Notes: a model not told the origin generated them from the sequence alone. DNA of 64,000 bases from Streptosporangium pseudovulgare (GCF_014648055.1 NZ_BMQJ01000007.1:1046-65045); one strand, 5' to 3'; positions 18,756 through 26,480 are shown, numbered from the stretch's first letter. Numbers and translations are program-made.

Positions 18756-19154
18756 TCAGTCGCAGCGCATGACGAGCCGGACCGTCGAACCGGCCGGCCC
18801 GGATGTGATCTCCACCTCGTCGCACATCTGGCGCATCAGCCAGAGCCCGTAGCCGCGGCGGGACCCGACCTCGGGCGCGGTCATGCCCGCCCGGGGATCG
18901 GTGAGCGTCCCCGCCTCGTCGCTGATCTCGGCCACGACGCGGTCGGCGTATCGCCGCAGGACGAGGACGCCCGGGGTGCGGGCGTGGTCCAGCACGTTGT
19001 TGGCGGCCTCGCTGATGGCGAGGATGAAGTTCGCCTCCTGCCGCTCGCCCAGCTTCGCCGGGGTGAGGAAGTCACGGGTGCGCTCGCGCAGCTCCGACAG
19101 GTTCCCTCCGATCGGGAGGCTCGTCACCGCCTCTCCATGAGCGTCATCGGCCAT
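18756..19154 (-). CDS. RsbW/SpoIIAB-like anti-sigma factor serine kinase (HATPase)
   Basis: A 132-residue GHKL ATPase of the anti-sigma factor kind. It has the N-box FILAISEAANNVLDHA (residues 43-58), the G1 region VAEISDEAGTL and the G2 box GYGLWLMRQMCDEVEI. In partner-switching systems it binds a sigma factor and phosphorylates a STAS antagonist. The STAS gene directly upstream overlaps it by 11 bp, giving an RsbV-RsbW-like coupled pair. The SpoIIE phosphatase divergent from them would be the natural activator. No sigma-B-type sigma gene is adjacent, so the target is unknown. Confidence 0.9.
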   Translation of the reverse strand: MADDAHGEAVTSLPIGGNLSELRERTRDFLTPAKLGERQEANFILAISEAANNVLDHARTPGVLVLRRYADRVVAEISDEAGTLTDPRAGMTAPEVGSRRGYGLWLMRQMCDEVEITSGPAGSTVRLVMRCD

Positions 19155-19476
19155 GGGGCGGCTCCTCGATGATCGGGACGACCCGGTCGAGCGCGGAGAG
19201 CCGGAAGAGGCCCCGCAGATGCTCGCCCACGTCGGCGAGGGCGAGCCAGATGCCCCGGCCCGTCGCGTCGGCGTGGGCGTCGAGCAGCATGACGATCCCC
19301 GAGGAGTCGCAGAACGGCACGTGGGTCATCCGGATCACCAGGCGGGCGGGGCGTCCGGCGAGCTCCTCGCCCACCGCGGCGCTCAGCGGTTCCACGGCGT
19401 CCCTGTCGAGGTCACCGATCGGGATGAGGACCCGAGCGCCTTCTCGATCCGTCTGTCTGTCCAGACGAATGCCCAT
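19144..19476 (-). CDS. STAS anti-anti-sigma factor (RsbV-like)
   Basis: A 110-residue STAS protein with RVLIPIGDLDRDAVEPL and the phospho-acceptor loop MTHVPFCDSSGIVMLLD. It is translated just before the HATPase gene with an 11-bp overlap, so the antagonist and kinase are made together. Its ATG is 37 bases from the predicted start point of a sigma-B-like promoter at 19521-19544, which suggests positive autoregulation of the module. The target sigma factor is not in the immediate neighbourhood. Confidence 0.9.
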   Translation of the reverse strand: MGIRLDRQTDREGARVLIPIGDLDRDAVEPLSAAVGEELAGRPARLVIRMTHVPFCDSSGIVMLLDAHADATGRGIWLALADVGEHLRGLFRLSALDRVVPIIEEPPHGR

Positions 19477-19520
19477 ATGTCCCCGCCGTGGAATAGATCG
19501 ATCGACCAGGTATCGTCACA

Positions 19521-19544
19521 CTACCCAACGCATGGGAGGCAAAC
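19521..19544 (-). promoter_or_regulatory. Sigma-B-like promoter for the STAS/HATPase pair
   Basis: On the minus strand GTTT (19544-19541), 14 bases, then GGGTAG (19526-19521). The streptomycete sigma-B consensus is GNNT, 14-16 bases, GGGTAC/T, so only the last base deviates. It lies in the 74-bp gap shared with the divergent SpoIIE gene. Confidence 0.5.
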
Positions 19545-19550
19545 TCCGAG

Positions 19551-21707
19551 GTGAGAGCCTACGGCGGCGAGATGGGCAGGCGGGTCCGCGAGCACGACTG
19601 GGCCGGCACCCCGCTCGGTTCGATGGAGCGGTGGCCGGCGGTGCTGAGGACCGCCGTCGACATCGTCCTGTCGTCACGCACCCAGATCGTCCTGTTCTGG
19701 GGCCCCGAGCACATCGGCGTGTACAACGACGCCTACGTCGCCGCGATCGGCGCCAAGCACCCGGCGGCCCTCGGCCGGCCGGCCGCGGAGACCTGGCCCG
19801 AGATCTGGGACGCGCTGGGCCCGCTGCTCGACCGGGTCCGCGAGTCGGGAGAGCCGTTCTGGGACCGTGACCACCCCTTCCTGCTGGAACGGCACGGCTT
19901 CCTGGAGCAGACCTACTTCGACCTCTCCTACGACCCCGTCCGGCTGCCCGACGGCACCGTCGGCGGAGTCCTCTGCCTGGTCAGCGAGATGACCGGCCGG
20001 GTTCTCGGAGAGCGCAGGACCCGCGCCCTGAACCGTGTCGGCCTGGCCGCGAGCGGGATGACGACGCGGCCCGACGTGGCGGCGGCCGTGGTCGCCGCGC
20101 TCGCCGGGCACGGCCGCGAGGACGTGCCGTCCGCCCTCGTCTACCTCCTCGGCGACGACGGCGACCTGCGGCTCACCACACCGCGCGACACCGCTCCCGG
20201 CCGGATCTCCGCCGGTGACGAGCCGGTGGCCGCCGCCCGCCGGGCCCCGGTCGTCGCGGCGTCCGGCGGGCGTTTCGGCGTGCCCGGCCCCGTCATCGTC
20301 CTGCCGCTGGACTCCGGGACCAGGTTCCAGGGCCTGCTGGTGTGCGGGGTGAACCCCCTGCTGCCGGTGGACGAGTCCTACCGGGAGTTCTTCCAGGCGC
20401 TCGCCGAGAGCGTGTCGCGGGCGCTGACCGCCGCCGAGGCCCACGAGCGGGAACGCGACCGGACACGCGCGCTCGCCGAGCTCGACAGCGCCAAGACGGC
20501 GTTCTTCGCCAACGTCAGTCACGAGCTGCGCACGCCGCTGGCGCTGATCCTGGGACCGCTGGAGGAGCTGCTCGGCCGGGTGCGCGGGATCCTACGGCCT
20601 GCCGAGGCGCGGTCCCGGCACAACCGCCGGCTGCGCGAGCTGACCGAGGCCGCGCTGGCGATCAACAAAGCGTCGACGGCCCACGAGGTGCTGACCCTGA
20701 CGGAGCGGTACGGCCGGCTGCTGGCGGACTCCCCCGGGGCGGCGGTGACGCTCACCTCCGACGGCCTCGTCGTCACCCCGCCGGACGGAAACGCCCCGGG
20801 CGGGACCGTCACGGGCGAAGCCGTCGCGAGCGGAGACGCCTCGGAGGGGACCGTCGCGGACCGAGACGCCCCGGAGGGAACCCTCGCGGGCGGGACCGTC
20901 GCGGGCAGAGCCGCCGTCACCGGTGAGCCGGCGCTGGACCGGCTCGCCCAGCTCGCCCTCGCGCGCCTGGCGAACCTGGAGCGGCTGGAGCTGGAGCACC
21001 GGATCGCGACCACGCTGCAGCTCGCCCTGCTGCCCGAGGTCCCCTCCGCCGGCGACCTGCGGATCGCCGGCCGCTACCTGCCGGGCAGCGACGAGGCGGA
21101 GGTGGGCGGCGACTGGTACGACGCCATCCGGATCTCCGACGACGAGCTGATGCTGGTGATCGGCGACGTCGTCGGAAAGGGCGTCGAGGCCGCCGCCACG
21201 ATGAGCCGGGTGCGCAACGCGCTGCGTGCCTACGCCGTGGAGGACCCCGAGCCCGGCCGCGTCCTCTTCCGCCTCAACCGGATGGCCTGCGGCCCGGGTG
21301 AGCGCATGCGCTCCACCGTCCTGTGCGTACGGATCTCCCGGGTCACCGGGTACGTGCGGTACGCCGGCGCCGGGCATCCGCCTCCCCTGGTCTGCCGGGC
21401 GGGCGGGGAACCCGAGTACCTCGACGGCGCGCTCGCCCCGCTGATCGGGGTGCTGCCCTCCATCGGCTTCCCCGCCTCCGAGGCGCGCCTCGGGCCCGGC
21501 GACCGGCTGCTGCTGTACACCGACGGCATCGTGGAGAAGCGGCCGACGGGCATCCTCACCGGCATGGACCGGCTCCTCACCGAGGCGGCGCGAACGGCCG
21601 GCCTCGACCTGGAGGCCCAGCTGGAGTCGCTGCTCTCGCTCGTCGAGGGCGTGGACAACCGGGACGACGTAGCCCTTCTCGGCTTCGTCCACCCCGTGGA
21701 GCGGTGA
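19551..21707 (+). CDS. PAS/GAF-SpoIIE protein phosphatase with orphan histidine-kinase H-box
   Basis: A 718-residue signalling protein. In order: a PAS-like region (residues 20-145, IVLFWGPEHIGVYNDAYVAA), a GAF-like region (about 150-300), a coiled stretch leading to the HisKA motif FFANVSHELRTPLALILGPL with phosphorylatable His324, and a second partial GAF (ALAINKASTAHEVLTLTERY). Then comes a low-complexity Gly/Thr/Ala/Asp linker (residues 405-460) and a complete SpoIIE/PP2C domain (500-715; GGDWYDAI, GDVVGKG, AGAGHPPPL, LLLYTDGIVEKR, NRDDVALL). Related long proteins carry a HATPase domain after the H-box. Here it is missing, so no autokinase is possible. The PP2C part should dephosphorylate STAS proteins such as its divergent neighbour. 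GTG start. Confidence 0.9.
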   Translation: MRAYGGEMGRRVREHDWAGTPLGSMERWPAVLRTAVDIVLSSRTQIVLFWGPEHIGVYNDAYVAAIGAKHPAALGRPAAETWPEIWDALGPLLDRVRESGEPFWDRDHPFLLERHGFLEQTYFDLSYDPVRLPDGTVGGVLCLVSEMTGRVLGERRTRALNRVGLAASGMTTRPDVAAAVVAALAGHGREDVPSALVYLLGDDGDLRLTTPRDTAPGRISAGDEPVAAARRAPVVAASGGRFGVPGPVIVLPLDSGTRFQGLLVCGVNPLLPVDESYREFFQALAESVSRALTAAEAHERERDRTRALAELDSAKTAFFANVSHELRTPLALILGPLEELLGRVRGILRPAEARSRHNRRLRELTEAALAINKASTAHEVLTLTERYGRLLADSPGAAVTLTSDGLVVTPPDGNAPGGTVTGEAVASGDASEGTVADRDAPEGTLAGGTVAGRAAVTGEPALDRLAQLALARLANLERLELEHRIATTLQLALLPEVPSAGDLRIAGRYLPGSDEAEVGGDWYDAIRISDDELMLVIGDVVGKGVEAAATMSRVRNALRAYAVEDPEPGRVLFRLNRMACGPGERMRSTVLCVRISRVTGYVRYAGAGHPPPLVCRAGGEPEYLDGALAPLIGVLPSIGFPASEARLGPGDRLLLYTDGIVEKRPTGILTGMDRLLTEAARTAGLDLEAQLESLLSLVEGVDNRDDVALLGFVHPVER

Positions 21708-21806
21708 CCGGACCGGGACGGCGGAGCGGGACTTCCAGGCCGGGGCGGCGGGCCAGGACGCCCAGGTCAGGACGGCGGGACCGGAAAGGCAGGGTCGGAA
21801 ACGGCC

Positions 21807-21812
21807 TAAACT
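21807..21812 (+). promoter_or_regulatory. -10 element of a probably leaderless GNAT transcript
   Basis: TAAACT lies six bases before the ATG at 21819 and no Shine-Dalgarno is present. This is the TANNNT-then-ATG spacing seen for leaderless actinomycete mRNAs, in which transcription starts at the A of the start codon. Confidence 0.45.
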
Positions 21813-21818
21813 TCACCC

Positions 21819-22304
21819 ATGATTCGCCCCGCGACACCGGACGACGTCCCAGCCATCATCGGTATGATCCGCGACCTCGCCGAGTACGAGAAAGCGCTGG
21901 ACAAGGTCCAGACCACCCCCGACGACCTGCGCGAGGCGCTCTTCGGCGACTCCCCCGCGGTGTTCTGCCACCTCGCCACCGAGCGCGACGAGCGGGGCGA
22001 GGAGAGGCCCGTGGGCTTCGCGATCTGGTTCCTCACCTACTCCACCTGGGTGGGCAGGCACGGAATCCACCTCGAAGACCTCTTCGTCCACCCCGACCGG
22101 CGGGGCGGGGGGCACGGCAAGCAGCTGCTCGCCGAGCTGGCGCGTATCTGCGTGGAACGCGGCTACGGCCGTCTGGAATGGGCGGTCCTCGACTGGAACA
22201 CCCCCTCCATCGAGTTCTACCGGTCGCTGGGGGCCGTGCACCTCGACGAGTGGCACACGTACCGGCTCGCCGGCCCGGCGCTGGAGAAGCTCGCCGCCCG
22301 GTAG
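21819..22304 (+). CDS. GNAT N-acetyltransferase, diamine acetyltransferase-like
   Basis: A 161-residue GNAT-fold enzyme transferring acetyl from acetyl-CoA to an amine. It begins MIRPATPDDVPAIIGMIRDL, a standard GNAT start. It contains VGFAIWFLTYSTW, the acetyl-CoA-binding stretch LEDLFVHPDRRGGGHGKQLL, and the C-terminal VLDWNTPSIEFYRSLGA, the pattern of spermidine/spermine- or diamine-acetyltransferase-like proteins. The substrate is not certain. The gene appears leaderless and monocistronic, 111 bp after the SpoIIE gene. The gap to the next gene (22305-22581) holds only a promoter-like region with CTAAAG. Confidence 0.9.
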   Translation: MIRPATPDDVPAIIGMIRDLAEYEKALDKVQTTPDDLREALFGDSPAVFCHLATERDERGEERPVGFAIWFLTYSTWVGRHGIHLEDLFVHPDRRGGGHGKQLLAELARICVERGYGRLEWAVLDWNTPSIEFYRSLGAVHLDEWHTYRLAGPALEKLAAR

Positions 22305-22581
22305 GGACCTGCGGGGAACGGCCCCGGCGGGATGCCCGACGCGCCTCCCGGCGGGGTCGCCGACCGGGGCCGATCCGGAGATCACCGTCGGCCGGGGCAT
22401 GAACCTTTCATCCTTCCGTCCATCCCCGCACCCCGCTGACCTGCGCCGATGACGCACGCCCCGCCCGCGGCGACCGCACCGCGTTCACTCCCCGGAGACG
22501 ACGGCCTAAAGTCCGTCTCGCGTGAGCGCTTCACCGCCATGAACCAGCGGTTCGTCGTCCCCGGAAGGGGGAGGTAATCCC

Positions 22582-23688
22582 GTGAAGAAATGGCCAGGCG
22601 CCGTCGCCGCGGGCGCGGTCGCCCTCCTGTCCGCGTTGCTCGCGGTCGTTCTCGTCCCCGGTTCGGCGTCCGCGCACGGCGCGATGATGGTGCCGGGCAG
22701 CCGTACCTACCTCTGCTGGCAGGACGGGCTGTCGCAGACGGGGCAGATCATCCCCGTCAACCCCGCCTGCGCGGCGGCGGTCGCGAAGAGCGGCCCCAAC
22801 TCCCTGTACAACTGGTTCGGCGTGCTCCGCTCCGACGGCGCCGGGCGCACCCGCGGGTTCATCCCCGACGGGCAGGCGTGCAGCGGCGGCAACCCCACCT
22901 ACAGCGGGTTCGACCTGCCGCACGCCGACTGGCCCGTGACCCACCTGACCGCCGGAAGCTCCATCCAGTTCCGGTACAACAAGTGGGCCGCGCACCCCGG
23001 CTGGTTCTACGTCTACGTCACCAAGGACGGCTGGGACCCCACCCGGCCGCTGACCTGGGACGACCTTGAGGCAGAGCCCTTCTACACGGCCGACCACCCG
23101 CCGAGCGTCGGCGCGGCGGGCACCGCGGACGCCTACTACTACTGGGACGCCCGCCTGCCCTCGGGCAAGTCGGGCCGGCACATCGTCTACTCGGTGTGGA
23201 AGCGGTCCGACAGCGCGGAGACCTTCTACAACTGCTCCGACGTCGTCTTCGACGGTGGAAAGGGCGAGGTGACCGGTGTGGGCCGTCCCGGCTCGACGCC
23301 GACCGCGACCCCCACGGTGACGCCGACCTCGACGCCCACCTCGACCCCCACCTCGACGCCCACGGTGACCCCGAGCTCGACGCCGATCGCTGGCGCCTGC
23401 ACGGCCGCCTACCGGACGGTCAGCTCCTGGCAGGGCGGGTTCCAGGGCGAGGTGACCGTGACCAACCGCGGCTCCTCCCCGCTCAACGGCTGGACGGTGA
23501 GCTGGACTCCGGGCAGCGGCACCACGATCAACAGCGTCTGGAACGGCGTCTACACCGCGTCCGGATCGGTCGCCGTGGTCAGGAACACCGACTGGAACCG
23601 GACCGTCGCGGCGAACGGCTCGACCACCTTCGGGTTCGTCGCCAACGGCACCAGCGGCTCTCCCACCCCGACCTGCACCAGCCCCTGA
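22582..23688 (+). CDS. Secreted AA10 lytic polysaccharide monooxygenase with C-terminal CBM2
   Basis: Copper-dependent oxidative cleavage of cellulose or chitin outside the cell. The signal peptide (residues 1-31, ending GSASA) is followed directly by His32, which becomes the N-terminal ligand of the copper histidine brace. The second ligand is His138 in WAAHPGWFYVYV. The AA10 domain spans residues 32 to about 230, then a Thr/Pro linker of repeated TPTSTPTSTP, then a CBM2 (about 271-366: GACTAAYRTVSSWQGGF, WNGVYTASGS, GFVANGTS). GTG start with GGGGGAGG upstream. A perfect 18-bp hairpin ends the transcript. It is next to a CBM2 lipoprotein gene, so the pair may bind and attack plant-type polysaccharide. 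Confidence 0.95.
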   Translation: MKKWPGAVAAGAVALLSALLAVVLVPGSASAHGAMMVPGSRTYLCWQDGLSQTGQIIPVNPACAAAVAKSGPNSLYNWFGVLRSDGAGRTRGFIPDGQACSGGNPTYSGFDLPHADWPVTHLTAGSSIQFRYNKWAAHPGWFYVYVTKDGWDPTRPLTWDDLEAEPFYTADHPPSVGAAGTADAYYYWDARLPSGKSGRHIVYSVWKRSDSAETFYNCSDVVFDGGKGEVTGVGRPGSTPTATPTVTPTSTPTSTPTSTPTVTPSSTPIAGACTAAYRTVSSWQGGFQGEVTVTNRGSSPLNGWTVSWTPGSGTTINSVWNGVYTASGSVAVVRNTDWNRTVAANGSTTFGFVANGTSGSPTPTCTSP

Positions 23689-23703
23689 CGGATCCCGGTG
23701 AAA

Positions 23704-23748
23704 GGCGGTCCCGGCCGGCGCCCGCGTTCCGCGCCGGCCGGGACCGCC
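23704..23748 (+). terminator. Perfect 18-bp stem terminator after the LPMO gene
   Basis: GGCGGTCCCGGCCGGCGC (23704-23721) is exactly complementary to 23731-23748 around the loop CCGCGTTCC. It starts 15 bp after the stop and has no T-tract. Confidence 0.85.
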
Positions 23749-23786
23749 GCGGTCCGCCGCGTTCCCGCACGGAAGGAGGCCCCGCG

Positions 23787-24305
23787 GTGGTGACCCGGAG
23801 GATCGCGCCCCTGCTGGGCGCCGTCTCACTGGGGGCCGCGGCGGCGCTGGTCGTGGCGTCCTGCGCCGGCCGTACGGCGGACACCCGGCACGCCGCCGGG
23901 CACGCGGCGGAGACCCGGAACACCGCCGGGCACACCGCGGAACCCCGGAACGCCGCCGGAGCCGCGGCGGGGACCCCGGACGCCCCCGGGTCCGCGACGG
24001 CGTCCGACGTCGGCTGCACCGCCACCGTCACCCTCGTCGAGTCCTGGCCGGGCGGCTACCGGGGAGCCGCGACGATCAGCAACGTCTCCGGCCGGCCGAT
24101 GCGCGACTGGTACATCCAGTGGCTGCTCCCCCAGGGCGCCAAGCTCACCCAGGCGTGGAACGGCACGCCCATGCAGAGCGGGCCCATCGCGATGATCCAC
24201 GCGCCCGAGGGGGCCGTCCTCGCCCCCGGGGCCACCGTCTCCGAAGTCGGTTTCGTGGGCTCCGCCGCCGCTCCCCCGGCCTTCACCGAGATCACCTGCG
24301 GCTGA
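23787..24305 (+). CDS. CBM2-domain lipoprotein
   Basis: A 172-residue exported protein. The signal ends in the lipobox VASC (Cys near residue 28), so it should be lipid-anchored. A tether of imperfect repeats follows (TRHAAGHAAE, TRNTAGHTAE, PRNAAGAAAG). The rest is one CBM2-like domain, Cys at the start and end, with TVTLVESWPGGYRGAATISN, WYIQWLLPQGAKLTQAWNGT and LAPGATVSEVGFVGS. No catalytic domain is present. It may hold cellulose-type substrate at the cell surface next to the secreted LPMO (inference). Two adjacent GTG codons, 23787 and 23790, follow AAGGAGG. Either can start. Confidence 0.85.
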   Translation: MVTRRIAPLLGAVSLGAAAALVVASCAGRTADTRHAAGHAAETRNTAGHTAEPRNAAGAAAGTPDAPGSATASDVGCTATVTLVESWPGGYRGAATISNVSGRPMRDWYIQWLLPQGAKLTQAWNGTPMQSGPIAMIHAPEGAVLAPGATVSEVGFVGSAAAPPAFTEITCG

Positions 24306-24370
24306 CCGGCCGGCCGGCCGTGCGGGGCGACCGCTGACACCGGCCGGTACGGTGCCGGCAGATCATGTTG

Positions 24371-24385
24371 CCTGAACGCTTCAGG
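24371..24385. promoter_or_regulatory. Inverted repeat upstream of the TetR gene
   Basis: CCTGAA-CGC-TTCAGG, a perfect 15-bp dyad 38 bp before the TetR start. Its position fits an autoregulatory operator. The binding protein is inferred. Confidence 0.5.
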
Positions 24386-24423
24386 GAATTACACAATCTC
24401 TGCAGGAGGACGGGGGGAGGATC

Positions 24424-24993
24424 GTGGCACGCGCGGGACTGACGACGGAACGCCTGGTCCGGGCGGGGGCGGAACTGGCCGACGAGGTCGGCTTCGACCA
24501 GGTGACCGTCTCGGCGCTCGCCAGGCGGTTCGACGTCAAGGTCGCGAGCCTGTACTCCCACCTGAAGAACTCGCAGGACCTCAGGACCGGGATCGCCCTC
24601 CTCGCACTGGAGGAGCTCGCCGACCGGGCCGCCGCCGCCCTGGCCGGGCGGGCCGGCCGGGACGCCCTGGCCGCGCTGGGAAACGTCTACCGCGACTACG
24701 CCCGGGAGCACCCGGGCCGCTACGACGCGGCGCGGCTCCGGCTCGACCCGGACACGGCGGCCGCCGGCGCCGGGGGCAGGCACGCGCAGATGACGCGGGC
24801 GATCCTGCGCGGTTACGACCTGACGGAGGCGGACCGGACGCACGCCGTACGGCTGCTGGGCAGCGTTTTCCACGGTTACATCAGCCTGGAGGCGGCCGGC
24901 GGCTTCAGCCACAGCGATCCCGGCTCACAGGAGAGCTGGGAGTGGATCCTGGACCACCTCGACGCCCTGCTGCGGAGCCGGGTCGTGCCCTGA
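24424..24993 (+). CDS. TetR-family regulator with WHG-type C-terminal domain
   Basis: A 189-residue repressor. The N-terminal HTH reads LVRAGAELADEVGFDQVTVS and ALARRFDVKVASLYSHLKN (residues 8-50). The C-terminal part with YRDYAREHPGRYDAARL and GSVFHGYISLEAAGGF matches the TetR_C_33/WHG class, whose members control diverse metabolic genes. GTG start preceded by GGGGGGAGG. A 15-bp dyad upstream suggests autoregulation. No divergent target gene adjoins it. The upstream CBM2 lipoprotein gene is co-directional and could be a target. Followed by a hairpin shared with rpmG. Confidence 0.93.
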   Translation: MARAGLTTERLVRAGAELADEVGFDQVTVSALARRFDVKVASLYSHLKNSQDLRTGIALLALEELADRAAAALAGRAGRDALAALGNVYRDYAREHPGRYDAARLRLDPDTAAAGAGGRHAQMTRAILRGYDLTEADRTHAVRLLGSVFHGYISLEAAGGFSHSDPGSQESWEWILDHLDALLRSRVVP

Positions 24994-25080
24994 AACCCGC
25001 CCGCGGCGACCCGGTGGCCGACGGAACGACGCGCCCCGCGGCGCCTGACACCGGGCCCCGCCCGGAGCGCGCCCGCCGGG

Positions 25081-25107
25081 ACCGCCCGGGGAAGACCCCC
25101 GGGCGGT
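25081..25107. terminator. Hairpin between the TetR gene and rpmG
   Basis: ACCGCCCGGGG (25081-25091), loop AAGAC, then CCCCGGGCGGT (25097-25107): an 11-bp perfect stem between convergent genes, likely used by both. Confidence 0.75.
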
Positions 25108-25128
25108 GAGGACCGGCGGGACGGGATC

Positions 25129-25293
25129 TCAGCGGTCCTCGCGGAACTCCACGTGGCGCCGGGCGATCGGGTCGTACTTGGTGAGCGTGAGCCGGTCGGG
25201 GGAGTTCCGCCGGTTCTTACGGGTCACGTAGGTGTAGCCGGTGCCCGCGGTCGAGCGCAGCTTGATCACGGGACGGAGCTCGTTTCCAGCCAT
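25129..25293 (-). CDS. rpmG: 50S ribosomal protein L33, zinc-free (C-minus) paralogue
   Basis: A 54-residue L33 of the large ribosomal subunit: [37 protein letters not shown] and [10 protein letters not shown]. The two CxxC zinc-binding pairs of the C-plus form are absent. In actinomycetes C-minus copies are typically repressed by Zur and replace the zinc form during zinc starvation. A Zur-box-like sequence lies 40 bp upstream (25333-25349). Such genes are often in clusters with rpmB, rpsN and rpsR copies. Here it is alone. The 345 bp between it and 25639 contain no other convincing gene. Confidence 0.95.
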   Translation of the reverse strand: MAGNELRPVIKLRSTAGTGYTYVTRKNRRNSPDRLTLTKYDPIARRHVEFREDR

Positions 25294-25332
25294 GGCCTTC
25301 TCCTTTTCCGATCGACGAGACCCACAACAACG

Positions 25333-25349
25333 CCGATAACGATTTCCAT
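25333..25349 (-). promoter_or_regulatory. Candidate Zur box upstream of rpmG
   Basis: Read on the minus strand the site is ATGGAAATCGTTATCGG. The core GAAATCGTTATC resembles the actinobacterial Zur dyad (GAAAA, two to three bases, TTTTC) with a few mismatches, and it is the only AT-rich spot in the region. Position, 40 bp before the start of a zinc-free L33 gene, supports the call. Confidence 0.45.
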
Positions 25350-25586
25350 TCCTCTCGGCGCGGGGCCCCCGGCCGGACGATCGGTCGAATCGCGGGATCG
25401 CCGACCGCCGGACATGCCGCGATCTCCCCGACGCCCCGGAAGGAGCGGATCGCCGCCGACCGGAGAACCGGTGCCACCGCGGCCGACGGAGCCGTCCGGG
25501 GTGGAACACCCGCGGCACCGGAACGGCGATCCGGCCCCCGCGCCGAAGCCGCCGACGCCACCGTGACGCCACACGACATCCAGAGA

Positions 25587-25638
25587 GACGTCATAAATGA
25601 CGTCATTCGGCTTGACGTGACGTCACCATTGGCGTCAT
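25587..25638. promoter_or_regulatory. Array of GACGTC-type sites upstream of the ribbon-helix-helix gene
   Basis: GACGTC cores are centred at about 25589.5, 25601.5 and 25621.5, with near-copies GACGTG (25614-25619) and GGCGTC (25631-25636). ATGACGTCAT (25597-25606) is a perfect 10-bp palindrome. Spacing is 12, 20 and 12 bp. Tandem short palindromes are how RHH regulators such as MetJ (AGACGTCT boxes) bind, so this is probably the autoregulatory operator. It overlaps the likely -10 CATAGT at 25636-25641. Confidence 0.65.
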
Positions 25639-25648
25639 AGTGATGCCC

Positions 25649-26227
25649 ATGGACGTCACGCCCTTCGTCGAGAACCTCCGCCGGGCACTGGCCGCGTCGG
25701 CGGCGGTCGCCGACCCCGAGACCCGGGCCGCCGTGGAGAACCTGACCACGTCGCTCGACTCCGCGGTCAGGCTCACCCTCATCGAGGTCCTGTCGGCCGC
25801 GGCCGACGAGGTCACCCGTGAGCTCGCGCCCGGCTCGGTCGAGGTACGGATCCGCAACCGCGAACCCGAGTTCGTGGTGACACCGCCGGACTTCGGGGAG
25901 ACCGGGGGTTTCGCGCCGCCGCCCGGAATGCCCGGCGCGTTCGCGCCGCCGGGCGCTCCGGCCCCGCCGGGGCCGCCCGGCTTCCCCACACCGCCGTTCC
26001 CCCCGGCCCCGCCGACGCCTCCGACGCTCCCGGGCGAGGAGGGCACGGCCAGGATGACCCTGCGCCTGCCCGAGTCGCTCAAGAGCCGCATCGAGGAGGC
26101 GGCGGGCGCCGAAGGCGTCTCGGTCAACGCGTGGCTGGTCCGCGTGCTGTCCGCCGCGTTGCTGGACGGCCCGCGGGAACCGCGTCCCCGCGGGGGCGGC
26201 AAGCGCCTCAGCGGCTGGGCCCGCTGA
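25649..26227 (+). CDS. Ribbon-helix-helix (HicB/Arc-type) DNA-binding protein
   Basis: A 192-residue protein in three parts. The N-terminal helical region (residues 1-75) reads MDVTPFVENLRRALAASAAV. A Pro/Gly/Ala-rich linker (about 80-130, e.g. APPGAPAPPGPPGFPTPP) follows. The C-terminal RHH fold reads RMTLRLPESLKSRIEEAAG then VNAWLVRVLSAALL. The last part matches RHH/HicB antitoxin DNA-binding domains. No HicA toxin is present. The next gene is a DUF4097 protein, and this pair recurs in actinomycetes (recollection). The ATG at 25649 fits a leaderless message behind CATAGT. ATG 25643 and GTG 25640 are alternatives. The GACGTC array upstream is the probable operator. Confidence 0.85.
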   Translation: MDVTPFVENLRRALAASAAVADPETRAAVENLTTSLDSAVRLTLIEVLSAAADEVTRELAPGSVEVRIRNREPEFVVTPPDFGETGGFAPPPGMPGAFAPPGAPAPPGPPGFPTPPFPPAPPTPPTLPGEEGTARMTLRLPESLKSRIEEAAGAEGVSVNAWLVRVLSAALLDGPREPRPRGGGKRLSGWAR

Positions 26228-26480
26228 GACTCCCGCGCCCGCCGGTCCGCGCCTGAGCGACGGGCACCCGTTCCCCGGCGGCGGGCGCCCGCCCCCCGTT
26301 CCCCGGCGCGGCGGCACCGCGTCCGCCGCGCATCAGCCCATCGCACGCCGGCCCGCCATACGAAGCGCACCACCCGCCGGCCCGCCGTACGAGGTGCACC
26401 GCGCGCCGGTCGCTCGCCCCGGGCCTTCGCACCCTCCGCACCATTCCATGATCCCCCGCACCCGAAAGGGAGATTTCGCC

